NCBI RefSeq assembly: GCF_000213575.1
Contig: NZ_GL892004.1
Location: 558,001 to 622,000, forward strand
Length of the DNA stretch: 64,000 nucleotides
Source: Dysgonomonas mossii DSM 22836
GTDB lineage: Bacteria; Bacteroidota; Bacteroidia; Bacteroidales; Dysgonomonadaceae
Reading direction: 5' to 3'
A program made the position numbers and the translations under genes. The notes beneath the pieces are model-generated. The model saw only the letters and a list, made by a program, of their open reading frames with translations, made no database searches and was not told the DNA's origin. Below, in pieces: positions 18,627-28,661 of this stretch (its first letter is position 1; each line of letters begins with the position of its first letter).

Positions 18627-19058
18627 ATGAGACGTAAAATAACACTTCCAATACTGGGCGTAGTCCTTATGACTTTGGCGATCTTATTGGGAAGCAATAG
18701 TGTGTTTGGTAATAATAACACTACTACAAATAATGATACTCCTATTGTAACGCTTACCTCCTCTAATTATGAAAAAGAGACGGCAACAGGATTAGTATTT
18801 GTGGACTTCTGGGCTCCGTGGTGTGGGCCGTGTCGCCGGATGGCTCCTATTCTCGAAAGTATAGCTAAGGAATATAAAGGATCGGCAAAGGTTGCAAAAA
18901 TTAATGTTGACAACTACAAGAAATTCTCAATAGATAAAGGGATTGAGGTGTTGCCCACCATTGTTGTATACAAAGACGGAAAGGAAATTACTCGATTAAG
19001 AGGATTGGTATCTAAAGAAGAACTTGCGAAAATAATTACAGAGCATACAAAAAAGTAA
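18627..19058 (+). CDS. Exported or membrane-anchored thioredoxin
   Basis: A 143-residue protein made of an N-terminal hydrophobic segment (about residues 5-28), a short Asn/Thr-rich linker and a complete thioredoxin domain. The active site FVDFWAPWCGPCRRMAP and the cis-Pro loop EVLPTIVVYKDG are both intact. The leader implies that the domain works in the periplasm, where WCGPC proteins reduce or exchange disulfides. It is monocistronic, ending at a strong palindromic terminator. Confidence 0.9.
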   Translation: MRRKITLPILGVVLMTLAILLGSNSVFGNNNTTTNNDTPIVTLTSSNYEKETATGLVFVDFWAPWCGPCRRMAPILESIAKEYKGSAKVAKINVDNYKKFSIDKGIEVLPTIVVYKDGKEITRLRGLVSKEELAKIITEHTKK

Positions 19059-19076
19059 GCTATTATTATAAATAAC

Positions 19077-19107
19077 AAAAATGGCAGATCAGCTGATCTG
19101 CCATTTT
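19077..19107. terminator. Perfect-palindrome bidirectional terminator
   Basis: AAATGGCAGATCA and TGATCTGCCATTT meet with almost no loop, flanked by A and T runs. It separates the convergent thioredoxin and transglutaminase genes. Confidence 0.9.
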
Positions 19108-19127
19108 TTGTATCCTATATTTTACTG

Positions 19128-21782
19128 TTATTTTGTTCCTTTCTCCAGTTCTATTGTCTTAATTATATTCTCTCCGATTCCAATGCGGTAACCTTGCGAA
19201 GAATACAAAATTCCTCCATTTGTAGAGATATATACTGTAAGCGGGAAGTTGTTTGAGAATTCGATTTGCAAAGCTCCCGCAACTGTATTTAACAGAGTCC
19301 TGTTATGATCAGTCATCCATAATGATTGCTTAGGTAGACCTTTAAAGACAGAAGCATCAAACGCTTTACTTAGCTTGTCGTCAGGAATAGCAAACAAGAT
19401 TCCTCCGCCCCATTCTTCAATGGCTTGTTGTACGGCCGGAAGGTCTTGCAGAATATGCTTGGTTGGTTCTTTGTCCGGATCAGCAAAGCAGATCATCAAA
19501 CCTTTACCGTTCGTTAGTTCTTTGACTGACTTTTTACTACCGTCTTGTAATGTGACAACTGTGTTCGGATCTACGATACCTTGTACCTGAATGCGACCTT
19601 CTACTTTCGGCAATTCGATTTCGAATGTTTTCGCTTCATTGCCTTTTACTTCAAAATAGCGTGTACTTATCGTTACAGAACCATCATTTCCACGACTGCC
19701 TGTCATCAAACGATAGTAGCCTGCATCCACTGTTATTTTAGCCGGTAGATCTTTTATGCTGTTTTCATAATCAAGAGTTACAAAGTCTCCATTGTCGTAT
19801 CGGGCAATTGTGAAATGAGTGTAATAACCCGGCTTCACAATATTACCTTTTGCATTTGTAAACTGAATTGTAGCCTTTGGCTGTTCTTCGGCTTGCTTAT
19901 CAAAGAATACATCAGTCCATGCTGTTTCTCCCTTCAGGTATTGAGGGCGTCCTGTTGCACGATCGATACGTGCAGGGATATCCATAGAACGACAAAGAGC
20001 AACAAATAATATATCCCTTGAAGGCTTATCTGAAACTTTCAATTCATATACACCTTGTGGAGAGATCGGGCATTTAAAATAATTTTGTTCTTCATCGATT
20101 TTTATATTTTCACGAACAAAGTTTATTACTTCATTAATATCATTCCTCGATTTGTTCACGAAATCTTCGGTTAATGCTTTTTTGAAAAAGCTTCGCCAAG
20201 GACGAATCAATTCTTGTGATATTCTAGGAGAATAGATACTGCCTACCAGTGGGCTATCTTCAGCTAATTTTTTCTGTCCTGCATCTTGTCCGATAGTTAG
20301 GTGATCTAAGAGGTATGCAGCCGGAGTATCTCGCAAATCTTTATCAGATAGAGATAATAAGAATGTATTCAGATATGGATTATCTTTCTTAGCCTCCATG
20401 AAAGAGGATATTTCCTCCCAGTTTCCTTGCGATTTGGATAAGATATTCCAAGTCTTATCTGGGTTTAGCTTATTTTTTTCTGCAAATTTCTTAGCATCCG
20501 ATTCGCTTATAAAGGTTGCCATATATGCATTTCGTATTGAGTCTTCGTGAGCCAAACGCTTCGCATTTTCTGCAATCTTTTCGGGCGCTAATTCTTTTAT
20601 GGCTTGTTCTGCCGGGGCTTCCATTACAATGGTTTCATCTAAACCTTTTCCCGGTTTATTCTTTAATGTAACTGTCACTTCTCCCGATTCGGGAGTAGAT
20701 TTAGCATATCCATACACATCGTCTTTATTTGCCCAGATGAGGATATCCCCCATACCTGAGATTATAGAAGCTGTTCCGTCGGCTTTGGTCCTACTTGTAG
20801 CAATAGGGTAAAACTCAGCATAGTTGTATACTTTAAATTTTACGGTTGCACCTTCTACAGGTTTACCAGCCTCGTCTACTATCTTTACTTTTACGTCGCG
20901 TGTATTTGTGTAATTACCAAGTAGATTGATAACCGAATAGAGGTCTGTTTGTACATTTTTTTCCTCAGGTCCATTGTACAGTCCAAAAACATTGGTATGT
21001 ACCATCATGGCTCGTTTTACCGGAGCAGAGAACCATGCCACATCCAATTCAGGCTCGGGTTCGCAAGCTCCTATATAATGCCATTTGCCATCTACCCATG
21101 CTTCTACCCATGCGTGATTATCATCGGTGTGTACCCATCGTGGCGTGTAGCACTGGCGGGCAGGGATGCCTACAGCACGAAGTGCAGCAGTGGTGAAAGT
21201 CGATTCTTCGCCACATCGTCCCCAAGATGTTTTAGCTAAAGCCAGAGGTGCTGATGTGCGTCCGTCTGTTCCTCGGTAAGTTACTTTTTCATGACACCAA
21301 TGGTTTACTTCTAATACTGCTTTTTCCATTGTCAACCCTTTTACTCTATCTTTGAGTTCATCGAAGAACACTTGTCGAGCAGTATCTAGGTTTTCATTAT
21401 TTACACGATAGACCAATACAAAATGGCGGAATATATCATCCGGAATTTTTTTACCCCAATCGAAGTAATCACGAGCTTTGAATGCTGCATCTACCTGACC
21501 AAGGAAAAAATCCGCATCATAATCTGCCAGATCTGAGAGAGGCATATAAGCGTATAGGAATTCTAAGGCCTCACGCTGTTCCAGTGTGAGTTCTTGTTTA
21601 TCTAAAACAGAAAATAATTGTTCGTTACGTCCTGCCGCAAGGTCTTTGCGTTTCATAAACTGTTGGTGTACTTGTTCCCTGTACTCTTTATCTTTAAGGA
21701 AATGCTTGTCTGCCGAACTGCATGCGCCTAAGATAAAAAGAAGAGATATCATTAATACAGAACTGAAAATGATTTTTTTCAT
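19128..21782 (-). CDS. Transglutaminase-domain lipoprotein
   Basis: An 884-residue lipoprotein (lipobox ILGACSS). A transglutaminase-like Cys-His-Asp domain has the Cys in WGRCGEESTFTTAALRAVG and the His in DDNHAWVEAWVDGKWHYIGA. A carboxypeptidase-regulatory-like domain follows (KIVDEAGKPVEGATVKFKV). The C-terminal half contains a second, degenerate transglutaminase-like stretch (CRSMDIPARIDRATGRPQYL) and a beta-rich end with a thioredoxin-like look (GLMICFADPDKEPTKHIL). Such Bacteroidetes lipoproteins are probably surface or periplasmic peptidases, but no substrate is known. LptD-like lies 77 bp upstream on the same strand. Confidence 0.82.
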   Translation of the reverse strand: MKKIIFSSVLMISLLFILGACSSADKHFLKDKEYREQVHQQFMKRKDLAAGRNEQLFSVLDKQELTLEQREALEFLYAYMPLSDLADYDADFFLGQVDAAFKARDYFDWGKKIPDDIFRHFVLVYRVNNENLDTARQVFFDELKDRVKGLTMEKAVLEVNHWCHEKVTYRGTDGRTSAPLALAKTSWGRCGEESTFTTAALRAVGIPARQCYTPRWVHTDDNHAWVEAWVDGKWHYIGACEPEPELDVAWFSAPVKRAMMVHTNVFGLYNGPEEKNVQTDLYSVINLLGNYTNTRDVKVKIVDEAGKPVEGATVKFKVYNYAEFYPIATSRTKADGTASIISGMGDILIWANKDDVYGYAKSTPESGEVTVTLKNKPGKGLDETIVMEAPAEQAIKELAPEKIAENAKRLAHEDSIRNAYMATFISESDAKKFAEKNKLNPDKTWNILSKSQGNWEEISSFMEAKKDNPYLNTFLLSLSDKDLRDTPAAYLLDHLTIGQDAGQKKLAEDSPLVGSIYSPRISQELIRPWRSFFKKALTEDFVNKSRNDINEVINFVRENIKIDEEQNYFKCPISPQGVYELKVSDKPSRDILFVALCRSMDIPARIDRATGRPQYLKGETAWTDVFFDKQAEEQPKATIQFTNAKGNIVKPGYYTHFTIARYDNGDFVTLDYENSIKDLPAKITVDAGYYRLMTGSRGNDGSVTISTRYFEVKGNEAKTFEIELPKVEGRIQVQGIVDPNTVVTLQDGSKKSVKELTNGKGLMICFADPDKEPTKHILQDLPAVQQAIEEWGGGILFAIPDDKLSKAFDASVFKGLPKQSLWMTDHNRTLLNTVAGALQIEFSNNFPLTVYISTNGGILYSSQGYRIGIGENIIKTIELEKGTK

Positions 21783-21859
21783 CTTTGGTGATATTTATAG
21801 GTTTAGTAAAAGACAAATACAGATAATACTTTGCATAGCTCAAAGTATTATGAAAAATA

Positions 21860-24670
21860 TTAATCCCAATTAGGATCATAGCTGGATGCCCGCCCGCGTT
21901 GCTCGTATTTCAAATCCTGAAGCATTGAAGAGCTTGCACGTAACGATACATAATAAGATTTATATTGACCCACAGGGTTGAAGCTTGCCGAAATAGACCA
22001 GCAGTGTAAATTACGAGTAAGATTGCAACTCATGTATGCTATTTTGCCTGCATCGAAGTCGTAACTGGCATTGAAATTGAAACTCCAATTTTTGGTCGGC
22101 TGTATATTCCCGTTCAAACTGAGGGCTTTAGTTAGCGTACCTCTATATTCTGCATAATCGTTTCGAGCTGCTTGTTTAGGTAGTTTATTCGTATTATAAT
22201 TCATTGAAAAACTGATCCCCAAATTCCACTTGATTTCATTTTTTACATAACCATCTTCATCATACTGGTTATCATCTTTTTTTGCCTCCATCAAGCTTTT
22301 ACGTTCTTCTTCCTCGCCGGTTGCAGCCAAATTATTCTCACTCTGTCTGGGTTCTTCTTCTTTCTTTTTAGAATCCTTATCCTTGTCATCGCCGCCTCCA
22401 AACCATTTCTTAAATGTATCCTGATTAATGGATGGCGATATAGAATATCCTGTACTTTTCAATCGACCAAACCCTTTTCCATTTGAAATACGAAGTTCGT
22501 TCACCCTTCTCAAACTGGTTACTTCCCCTGCATCGTTTGTTTCAGCCCGATAGAGATATGGATCGAATGCCGCATTCAGATTTACAGTAAACGATTTGCT
22601 GAATTTGAGCCGGAGTCCCATATTAATGTCGCTCCATTTGAACTCTTTGGCCATCATGTTGTGACTGAAATTAATCCCGAGGTTATCAATCAAACTGATC
22701 TTCTTTATAGAGTCATTAGAGTCTCTGTATTTCATCTCAATGTTGTTGTCGAAGCTGAAATTAATCATTCCTTGGGCTCCTTGGCTTGGTACACCAAACA
22801 TGCCTTGTTCATATGGAGAATATTTATTTCCTGTATCTCTCCAATTTCCTTCCGCATCATAGTAATATAACTTCTCATAAAATCCGAATTTTTGATTACT
22901 AAAATCCGGAGCATAACTTAGGCTTATGCTAGGAGTAAATACATGTCGTATCTGAGTGTTCTTTGAAAATATAGGAGTGAACATCCCATATAGCTTGGTT
23001 TGAAAACCAAGAGAGAAATTGAAATCATAAACACGGTTGAATGAATAGGTTGTGTCTTCAACTACCATGCGACGTTGATCAGCATCCCATCGCTTTTCTA
23101 TTTTGCTTGTATACCATCGCTCGGTATAATTGAAAGACGGCGTAATATTTAGGTAGTTTAACGCGCTGAAAGTGGCAGACACAGGGATTGTATGTTTCAT
23201 TGCATTATTCCAGTCTTTTTGCAAGTTGGACTGAAATAGTTTGTTTTCTTTTGTCGTAATACTATTTCTTAAATCTCCCGTATAGCTTAACTGTATCTTT
23301 TCATACCATTTTTCTGCACCTACAGCATCCTTCCTCTTAAACGGAGCTATGCGGCTCATAGTAACTGTTACGTTAGGCAAAGTAAGAGATATTGTTGAGT
23401 CTTGTGTCCGTTGTGCTGCACTAATATTAGCAGAGAAACTCCAAGGAGAATTGGGTATTTTCTGGGTAAGAGTTACATTTGAACTTTTTGTATTATTTGT
23501 TCCTACAGGGGTATAAGCTGTATTCAGATCATTACGGTCGTAAGAACTGGTAGAGAATTGTACGCTAGCCGATAACGTCCTAAACATATTGGACTTAGGG
23601 TCTTGGCTATGTGTCCAGTTGATTTTTAGGTCTTTTGCCAATGAGTAATCTATTCCCTTTTCTCCGAGTTTAGTCACAAGATACCCGACATCAAATCCCC
23701 CCGAATACTTATACCTTTTTCTGTATGATGATCGGGCATTGATTCCCCACGAACCCTTGGTATATATTTCTCCGGTCAGAGCTAAATCGATATTATCATT
23801 GATTGCAAAGTAATAACCTCCGTCTCTTAAGTTGAAGCCTCGGGCGAGTTCATCTCCATACGATGGCATAATAACTCCCGAAGAATACTTTTCAGAAAAT
23901 GGGAAAAATCCAAATGGTAAACCGATAGGAAGAGGTAAGTCTTCAATAACAAGATATGCAGGCCCTGTTACAACATTCTTTTTCGGTCTCACCTTGGCTT
24001 TTGTCAGTGCCAAGTAAAAGTGAGGATGTTCGTGATCGTCGCAAGTAGTATATTTTCCCTCTCTCATGAAAAACGAATTGTCGTCGTTCTTTTTTGCTCT
24101 GCTTGCTACAATATAACCTTCTCCTTGAGTGGTAATCACATTTGTAATATAACCTTTCTTTGTTTTAAAGTTATATTTCATTGTTTTTGATTCGTAGTCT
24201 GTTCCTCCATCTGTAAATACAGGGAATCCAAATTCTTTTCCTACAGAATCGAGACCGTATGTGGCGTAAACAAGGCTACTATCCATGTTCATCCATATCT
24301 TTTCTCCTTTGAGTGAAATGTCGGTGTATTTCACTACGCTTTCGCCATATAGATACCCCCAATTTCCTGCTGTAAGCACAATAGAGTCATTGGCTGTGTA
24401 GTCTACTACAGCGTCCAAAACAGCTTTCTTTTTCTTTATAGAATCAGAAGGAAGGGAGTCTCCACGCATCCGTATAGAATCGTTTTGAGTTTTACGAACA
24501 GGGTCTCGACTTAAACGCACCCGAGGTGATGCAGAGTCGGTAGGCAATGAGTCTTGAGGATTGTCGAGATGTGTTATACGTGAGTCTATACGAGAAATTT
24601 GTGCACCCAAAAAAGGCACAGAAAAAAGAATAAGCAGAAACGTATACGTCAACAACTGAATTTTCCTCAT
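21860..24670 (-). CDS. lptD: LptD-like LPS assembly outer-membrane protein
   Basis: A 936-residue protein with a signal peptide ending FLGAQ (about residue 24), then a charged linker with several SLPTDS/SLPSDS-type segments. An OstA/LptA-like jellyroll (about 95-230, with VYATYGLDSVGKEFGFPVF) follows. The long barrel starts after the diagnostic LPLPIGLPFGFFPFSEKYSS. This is the Bacteroidetes form of LptD, which inserts lipopolysaccharide in the outer leaflet. A low-complexity acidic-basic stretch (about 750-800, rich in K, E and D) interrupts the barrel. A TAGCTTTG -7 box is at 24705-24712. Confidence 0.85.
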   Translation of the reverse strand: MRKIQLLTYTFLLILFSVPFLGAQISRIDSRITHLDNPQDSLPTDSASPRVRLSRDPVRKTQNDSIRMRGDSLPSDSIKKKKAVLDAVVDYTANDSIVLTAGNWGYLYGESVVKYTDISLKGEKIWMNMDSSLVYATYGLDSVGKEFGFPVFTDGGTDYESKTMKYNFKTKKGYITNVITTQGEGYIVASRAKKNDDNSFFMREGKYTTCDDHEHPHFYLALTKAKVRPKKNVVTGPAYLVIEDLPLPIGLPFGFFPFSEKYSSGVIMPSYGDELARGFNLRDGGYYFAINDNIDLALTGEIYTKGSWGINARSSYRKRYKYSGGFDVGYLVTKLGEKGIDYSLAKDLKINWTHSQDPKSNMFRTLSASVQFSTSSYDRNDLNTAYTPVGTNNTKSSNVTLTQKIPNSPWSFSANISAAQRTQDSTISLTLPNVTVTMSRIAPFKRKDAVGAEKWYEKIQLSYTGDLRNSITTKENKLFQSNLQKDWNNAMKHTIPVSATFSALNYLNITPSFNYTERWYTSKIEKRWDADQRRMVVEDTTYSFNRVYDFNFSLGFQTKLYGMFTPIFSKNTQIRHVFTPSISLSYAPDFSNQKFGFYEKLYYYDAEGNWRDTGNKYSPYEQGMFGVPSQGAQGMINFSFDNNIEMKYRDSNDSIKKISLIDNLGINFSHNMMAKEFKWSDINMGLRLKFSKSFTVNLNAAFDPYLYRAETNDAGEVTSLRRVNELRISNGKGFGRLKSTGYSISPSINQDTFKKWFGGGDDKDKDSKKKEEEPRQSENNLAATGEEEERKSLMEAKKDDNQYDEDGYVKNEIKWNLGISFSMNYNTNKLPKQAARNDYAEYRGTLTKALSLNGNIQPTKNWSFNFNASYDFDAGKIAYMSCNLTRNLHCWSISASFNPVGQYKSYYVSLRASSSMLQDLKYEQRGRASSYDPNWD

Positions 24671-24704
24671 GTAGAGACCTCTAACTATATAGTGTATTCG
24701 GATG

Positions 24705-24712
24705 CAAAGCTA
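24705..24712 (-). promoter_or_regulatory. -7 box for lptD
   Basis: The minus strand reads TAGCTTTG, 35 bp upstream of the lptD start codon. Confidence 0.5.
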
Positions 24713-24832
24713 ATCAATTATATAAGAAAGCATAATATGAAAAATCAAAAAAAGTATAAATTTTCATCTTCCATCCTAAGAATCAAATTGAATTGATAGA
24801 AACTTTATCCTTAAATATTGTGATTAATTTTT

Positions 24833-24840
24833 TATCTTTG
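24833..24840 (+). promoter_or_regulatory. -7 box for the M64 peptidase
   Basis: TATCTTTG lies 25 bp before the ATG at 24865 and inside the longer open frame that begins at 24793. This argues for the shorter start. Confidence 0.5.
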
Positions 24841-24864
24841 TTCTATTCTAAAACGAAGCTTTTC

Positions 24865-26142
24865 ATGAAATATTTTCTGTTAACCCTATCACTTTCCCTT
24901 CTAGCACTGGGGGGATATTCTCAAAACTTTGAAGAATACTTTGAAAACAAAACGTTGCGTGTGGATTATATATTTACAGGTGACAATGTCTCTCAAACGG
25001 TTTCTCTCGAACAATTAAACCAATTGCCTGAATGGGCAGGACGCCGCCACCATCTTGCCGAACTGGGCAGACAAGGAAACGGGCAAATCAAAATGACGGA
25101 TCATAATACCGGGAAATGTATTTATCTTGAATCCTTCAGTTCGTTATTTCAGGAATGGCTAACCATCCCGGAGGCTGCTACAGTAAGAAAAAGTTTCGAA
25201 AACACATTCTTATTACCATATCCCAAAGATAAAGTTGATATAGAGGTAAGTTTGCGAGAAAAAGACGGTTCGTACAAAACCGCTCTTAGGCATACTGTCA
25301 CTCCTGACGATATCCTAATAAGGAAAAAAGGATTGAAAAATATCCCGGCTTATACTGTTATGCATCAAGGTGGGCCCGTAGATAAATGTGTCAATGTAGT
25401 TATTCTGGCTGAGGGCTACACGCTGGCCGAAATGGAAAAATTCAGGCAAAATGCAAAAACGGCATGCGAACAGATTTTAGCACATAGCCCATTTAATCGT
25501 ATGCAAGATAAGTTCAACTTTATTGCTGTAGAAACAGAATCGAAAGACTCCGGTGTAAGCGTGCCTCGCAAAGGCAAATGGAATGAAACTGCTTTTCATT
25601 CCCATTTCGATACCTTTTATTCTGATCGTTATCTGACTACTACGAATGTAAAAGATATACACGACGCAATTGCAGGGATACCTTATGCTCATATCATTAT
25701 ATTAGCAAATACCGATGTGTATGGCGGTGGTGGTATTTTTAATGCCTATACATTGACTACGACGGGACATGCAGACTTCAAGCCTGTTGTTGTTCATGAA
25801 TTTGGTCATAGTTTTGGCGGATTGGCCGATGAATATTATTATGAGAATGATACGTTTAGCGACAGCTATCCTTTCGGTGTAGAACCTTGGGAACCAAATA
25901 TAACAACACTTGTCGATTTCAATTCGAAATGGAAAAGTTTATTGGTAAAAGGCACTCCAATTCCTACGGATATAAAGTCGGCAGATAAATATCCTATTGG
26001 AGTCTTTGAAGGTGGAGGCTATTCATCCAAAGGGATATATCGTCCTGCTGTTGACTGTAGAATGAAGACGAATACCTGCAAAGATTTTTGTCCTGCATGC
26101 CAAAAAGCACTTGAACAACTCATTAAATTTTATACCGAATAA
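24865..26142 (+). CDS. Secreted M64-family metallopeptidase
   Basis: A peptidase of about 425 residues. The frame is open from 24793, but the ATG at 24865 gives a clean signal peptide (MKYFLLTLSLSLLALGGYSQ) and is the only one downstream of the -7 box. An N-terminal beta domain typical of M64 precedes the catalytic domain. The zinc site is VVVHEFGHSFGGLADEYYY, with HExxH and a downstream Asp/Glu. C-terminal CRMKTNTCKDFCPACQKAL contains four Cys. The prototype of M64 is a Clostridium ramosum IgA protease; the target here is unknown. Confidence 0.88.
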   Translation: MKYFLLTLSLSLLALGGYSQNFEEYFENKTLRVDYIFTGDNVSQTVSLEQLNQLPEWAGRRHHLAELGRQGNGQIKMTDHNTGKCIYLESFSSLFQEWLTIPEAATVRKSFENTFLLPYPKDKVDIEVSLREKDGSYKTALRHTVTPDDILIRKKGLKNIPAYTVMHQGGPVDKCVNVVILAEGYTLAEMEKFRQNAKTACEQILAHSPFNRMQDKFNFIAVETESKDSGVSVPRKGKWNETAFHSHFDTFYSDRYLTTTNVKDIHDAIAGIPYAHIIILANTDVYGGGGIFNAYTLTTTGHADFKPVVVHEFGHSFGGLADEYYYENDTFSDSYPFGVEPWEPNITTLVDFNSKWKSLLVKGTPIPTDIKSADKYPIGVFEGGGYSSKGIYRPAVDCRMKTNTCKDFCPACQKALEQLIKFYTE

Positions 26143-26183
26143 AAAAATATAGTTAAGGATTTTATTTATAAGGATAAAACAGC

Positions 26184-26191
26184 TATTTTTG
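26184..26191 (+). promoter_or_regulatory. -7 box for the TPR protein
   Basis: TATTTTTG matches TAnnTTTG and lies 56 bp upstream of the ATG. Confidence 0.4.
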
Positions 26192-26246
26192 TCGCTGCTA
26201 AATTTGAAATAAACAGAATAATATAAATATTTATAACAGATTAAAA

Positions 26247-26951
26247 ATGTCTAAAAAGAAACAAGCTGAATTGCGTGAAGAAAAAGACTGGGAACGTATT
26301 GGAACAGCAGTTGCAGAATCAGAACGTTTCATTGAAAAATACCAAAAACAATTATTAATAGGTATTGGTGCTATAGTTGTCGTAGTTAGTGCATTTCTTG
26401 CATACAACTATTTTATTGTAGGGCCAAAAACTACCGAAGCTCAGGTGGCGATGTTCAGAGGTGAACAATACTTCAGAGCCGGACAAGATTCATTAGCTGT
26501 TTTTGGCGATAAAAACGGATATGTAGGATTTGAGTCAATCATAAGTGACTATGGTTCTACTAAAGCCGGAAAACTGGCTAAACTATATGCCGGAATCTGT
26601 TATGCAAATATGGGTAACTACGAGAAAGGTCTTGAATACCTGAAAGACTATAGCGGTAGTGATAAAATAATATCACAACTGGCGAATGGTGCAATCGGCG
26701 ACTGTTTGGATAACCTGGGAAAATCAGATGAGGCTGTTTCATATTATATCAAGGCTGCTAAAGGTGTAGATAATGCTTCTCAAAGCCCTATGTTATACAA
26801 AAAAGCAGGTCTTATATATCGTAATCAAGGAAATTACGATAAAGTAATTGAAGTGTTTTCAATTATAAAAAACCAATATATGAATTCTCCTCTGGCTATT
26901 GAAGCTGACAAATATATTGATGAGGCTAATATCCTGAAAGGACAGAAATAA
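26247..26951 (+). CDS. Membrane-anchored TPR protein, YfgM-like
   Basis: A 234-residue protein: charged cytoplasmic N-terminus, one transmembrane helix (about residues 36-56, LLIGIGAIVVVVSAFLAY), then three to four tetratricopeptide repeats, for example AKLYAGICYANMGNYEKGL and YKKAGLIYRNQGNYDKVIEV. The layout matches the YfgM-like periplasmic-facing TPR family, which in E. coli works with PpiD at the Sec translocon. The exact role in Bacteroidales is not established. It is monocistronic with its own terminator. Confidence 0.8.
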   Translation: MSKKKQAELREEKDWERIGTAVAESERFIEKYQKQLLIGIGAIVVVVSAFLAYNYFIVGPKTTEAQVAMFRGEQYFRAGQDSLAVFGDKNGYVGFESIISDYGSTKAGKLAKLYAGICYANMGNYEKGLEYLKDYSGSDKIISQLANGAIGDCLDNLGKSDEAVSYYIKAAKGVDNASQSPMLYKKAGLIYRNQGNYDKVIEVFSIIKNQYMNSPLAIEADKYIDEANILKGQK

Positions 26952-26972
26952 TAGATCTTATATATATTATAC

Positions 26973-27006
26973 AAAAGAGTTCCGCTGTACAGCGGAACTC
27001 TTTTTT
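26973..27006 (+). terminator. Rho-independent terminator of the TPR gene
   Basis: A perfect 14-bp stem (AAAAGAGTTCCGCT with its complement), a GTAC loop and a T run. Confidence 0.93.
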
Positions 27007-27177
27007 GTTTATATTACTTTTCAAAATAATAATTATCTAATTAAAAGTGATCTTTGAAATAAAAGTAAAATAAGAGTCGTGATCAGAAACTAAAAAAGGT
27101 GACATAAAGAACAGATTGGAACCTGTCACTTTTGTCACTTTTTGAATAATGATGCGAGTGCTTAGTACTTATATATT

Positions 27178-27209
27178 AAAAAAAACGGGCTTTAAAACAA
27201 AGCCCGTTT
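27178..27209 (-). terminator. Rho-independent terminator of ahcY
   Basis: Read on the minus strand, AAACGGGCTTT pairs with AAAGCCCGTTT and is followed by a T run, 19 bp after the ahcY stop. Confidence 0.85.
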
Positions 27210-27227
27210 ATATTGATAGATGATATC

Positions 27228-28646
27228 TTAATATCTGTAATGCTCAGGTTTGTATGGACCTTCTACAGGAACCCCAAGATATTCGGCTTGCGCCTCAGTC
27301 AGCTTGGTCAACTTCACTCCAATTTGTTCAAGGTGTAGGCGTGCAACTTCTTCATCCAAATGCTTCGGTAAACGATAGACGTTCACTTCATAGTCGCGAA
27401 CCCATAACTCCAATTGAGCTAAAGTCTGGTTTGTGAATGAGTTACTCATCACAAATGAAGGGTGACCGGTGGCACAACCTAAATTCACTAAACGACCCTC
27501 AGCCAAAAGGAATATAGAATGCTCATCAGGGAATGTATATTTATCTACCTGCGGCTTAATGTTTACATGTTTAATGCTAGGGTAGTTTACAAGTTTGTCC
27601 ACTTGAATTTCATTGTCAAAGTGTCCTATGTTACATACTATAGCCTGATCTTTCATGCGAGACATGTGCTCTATAGTTATAATATCCTTGTTGCCTGTTG
27701 TTGTAACAAAGATATTACCTTCCTTCACGGCCTCTTCCATTGTTGTCACTTCAAATCCTTCCATTGCTGCCTGCAAGGCGCATATCGGATCTATCTCAGT
27801 GACTATAACACGAGCTCCGTACGAACGCATAGAGTGAGCACAGCCCTTGCCTACATCTCCATATCCTGCAACAACTACAACCTTACCGGCAATCATCACG
27901 TCGGTAGCTCTTTTGATGCCATCGGCTAATGATTCGCGACAACCATAGAGGTTATCAAACTTAGACTTGGTTACCGAGTCGTTTACATTAATAGCCGGAA
28001 CAAGCAGTTCGCCTCGCTCCATCATTTGATACAGCCTGTGTACTCCTGTTGTTGTCTCTTCGGATACTCCTTTCCAATCGGCAACTGTACGATGCCAACG
28101 ATTGTTGTCATCCTTAAGAATACGAGACAGGGTGTCGAGTATTACTTGCTCTTCGTGGCTTGAAGCTTTTTTATTCAGAAAGTCAGCATTTTCTTCGGCT
28201 TTATATCCCCAGTGGATAAGCAATGTGGCATCGCCGCCATCGTCTACTATCAGGTTTGGGCCTTTCCCTTCAGGGAAAGCTAATGCTTGCTCTGTACACC
28301 ACCAATATTCTTCAAGGGTTTCTCCCTTCCATGCAAATACGGGTATCCCGGCTGCTGCAATAGCTGCTGCCGCATGGTCTTGGGTAGAGAAAATATTGCA
28401 ACTAGCCCAACGTATATCGGCTCCTAATTCTTTCAGGGTTTCGATGAGTACTGCTGTTTGCACAGTCATGTGTAACGAACCCATGATACGAGCACCTTTC
28501 AGCGGTTTTGTTGCTCCATATTTCTTGCGAAGTGCCATTAATCCCGGCATTTCATGCTCTGCTATTTCTATTTCTTTTCTCCCAAAGTCTGCCAGATTAA
28601 TATCTGCTACAAGGTAAGGGAGATTTGGCAAAAGTTCTCTGCTCAT
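27228..28646 (-). CDS. ahcY: S-adenosyl-L-homocysteine hydrolase
   Basis: A 472-residue SAH hydrolase that splits S-adenosylhomocysteine into adenosine and homocysteine. Visible features are [20 protein letters not shown], the NAD-binding [20 protein letters not shown], the substrate lysine/aspartate motif [14 protein letters not shown] and the C-terminal KPEHYRY. The presence of a 40-residue insert-type sequence makes it the long bacterial form. It lies 15 bp after a small lipoprotein gene, so the two may share a transcript. Confidence 0.97.
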   Translation of the reverse strand: MSRELLPNLPYLVADINLADFGRKEIEIAEHEMPGLMALRKKYGATKPLKGARIMGSLHMTVQTAVLIETLKELGADIRWASCNIFSTQDHAAAAIAAAGIPVFAWKGETLEEYWWCTEQALAFPEGKGPNLIVDDGGDATLLIHWGYKAEENADFLNKKASSHEEQVILDTLSRILKDDNNRWHRTVADWKGVSEETTTGVHRLYQMMERGELLVPAINVNDSVTKSKFDNLYGCRESLADGIKRATDVMIAGKVVVVAGYGDVGKGCAHSMRSYGARVIVTEIDPICALQAAMEGFEVTTMEEAVKEGNIFVTTTGNKDIITIEHMSRMKDQAIVCNIGHFDNEIQVDKLVNYPSIKHVNIKPQVDKYTFPDEHSIFLLAEGRLVNLGCATGHPSFVMSNSFTNQTLAQLELWVRDYEVNVYRLPKHLDEEVARLHLEQIGVKLTKLTEAQAEYLGVPVEGPYKPEHYRY

Positions 28647-28661
28647 TTTATATGATAATGA

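Noticed and set aside
24793-24864. Longer N-terminus of the M64 peptidase
   Set aside because: The added codons include the -7 box, and they would bury a clean signal peptide inside the protein.
27519-27929. 136-codon plus-strand frame
   Set aside because: It is antisense to ahcY and shows no protein features.
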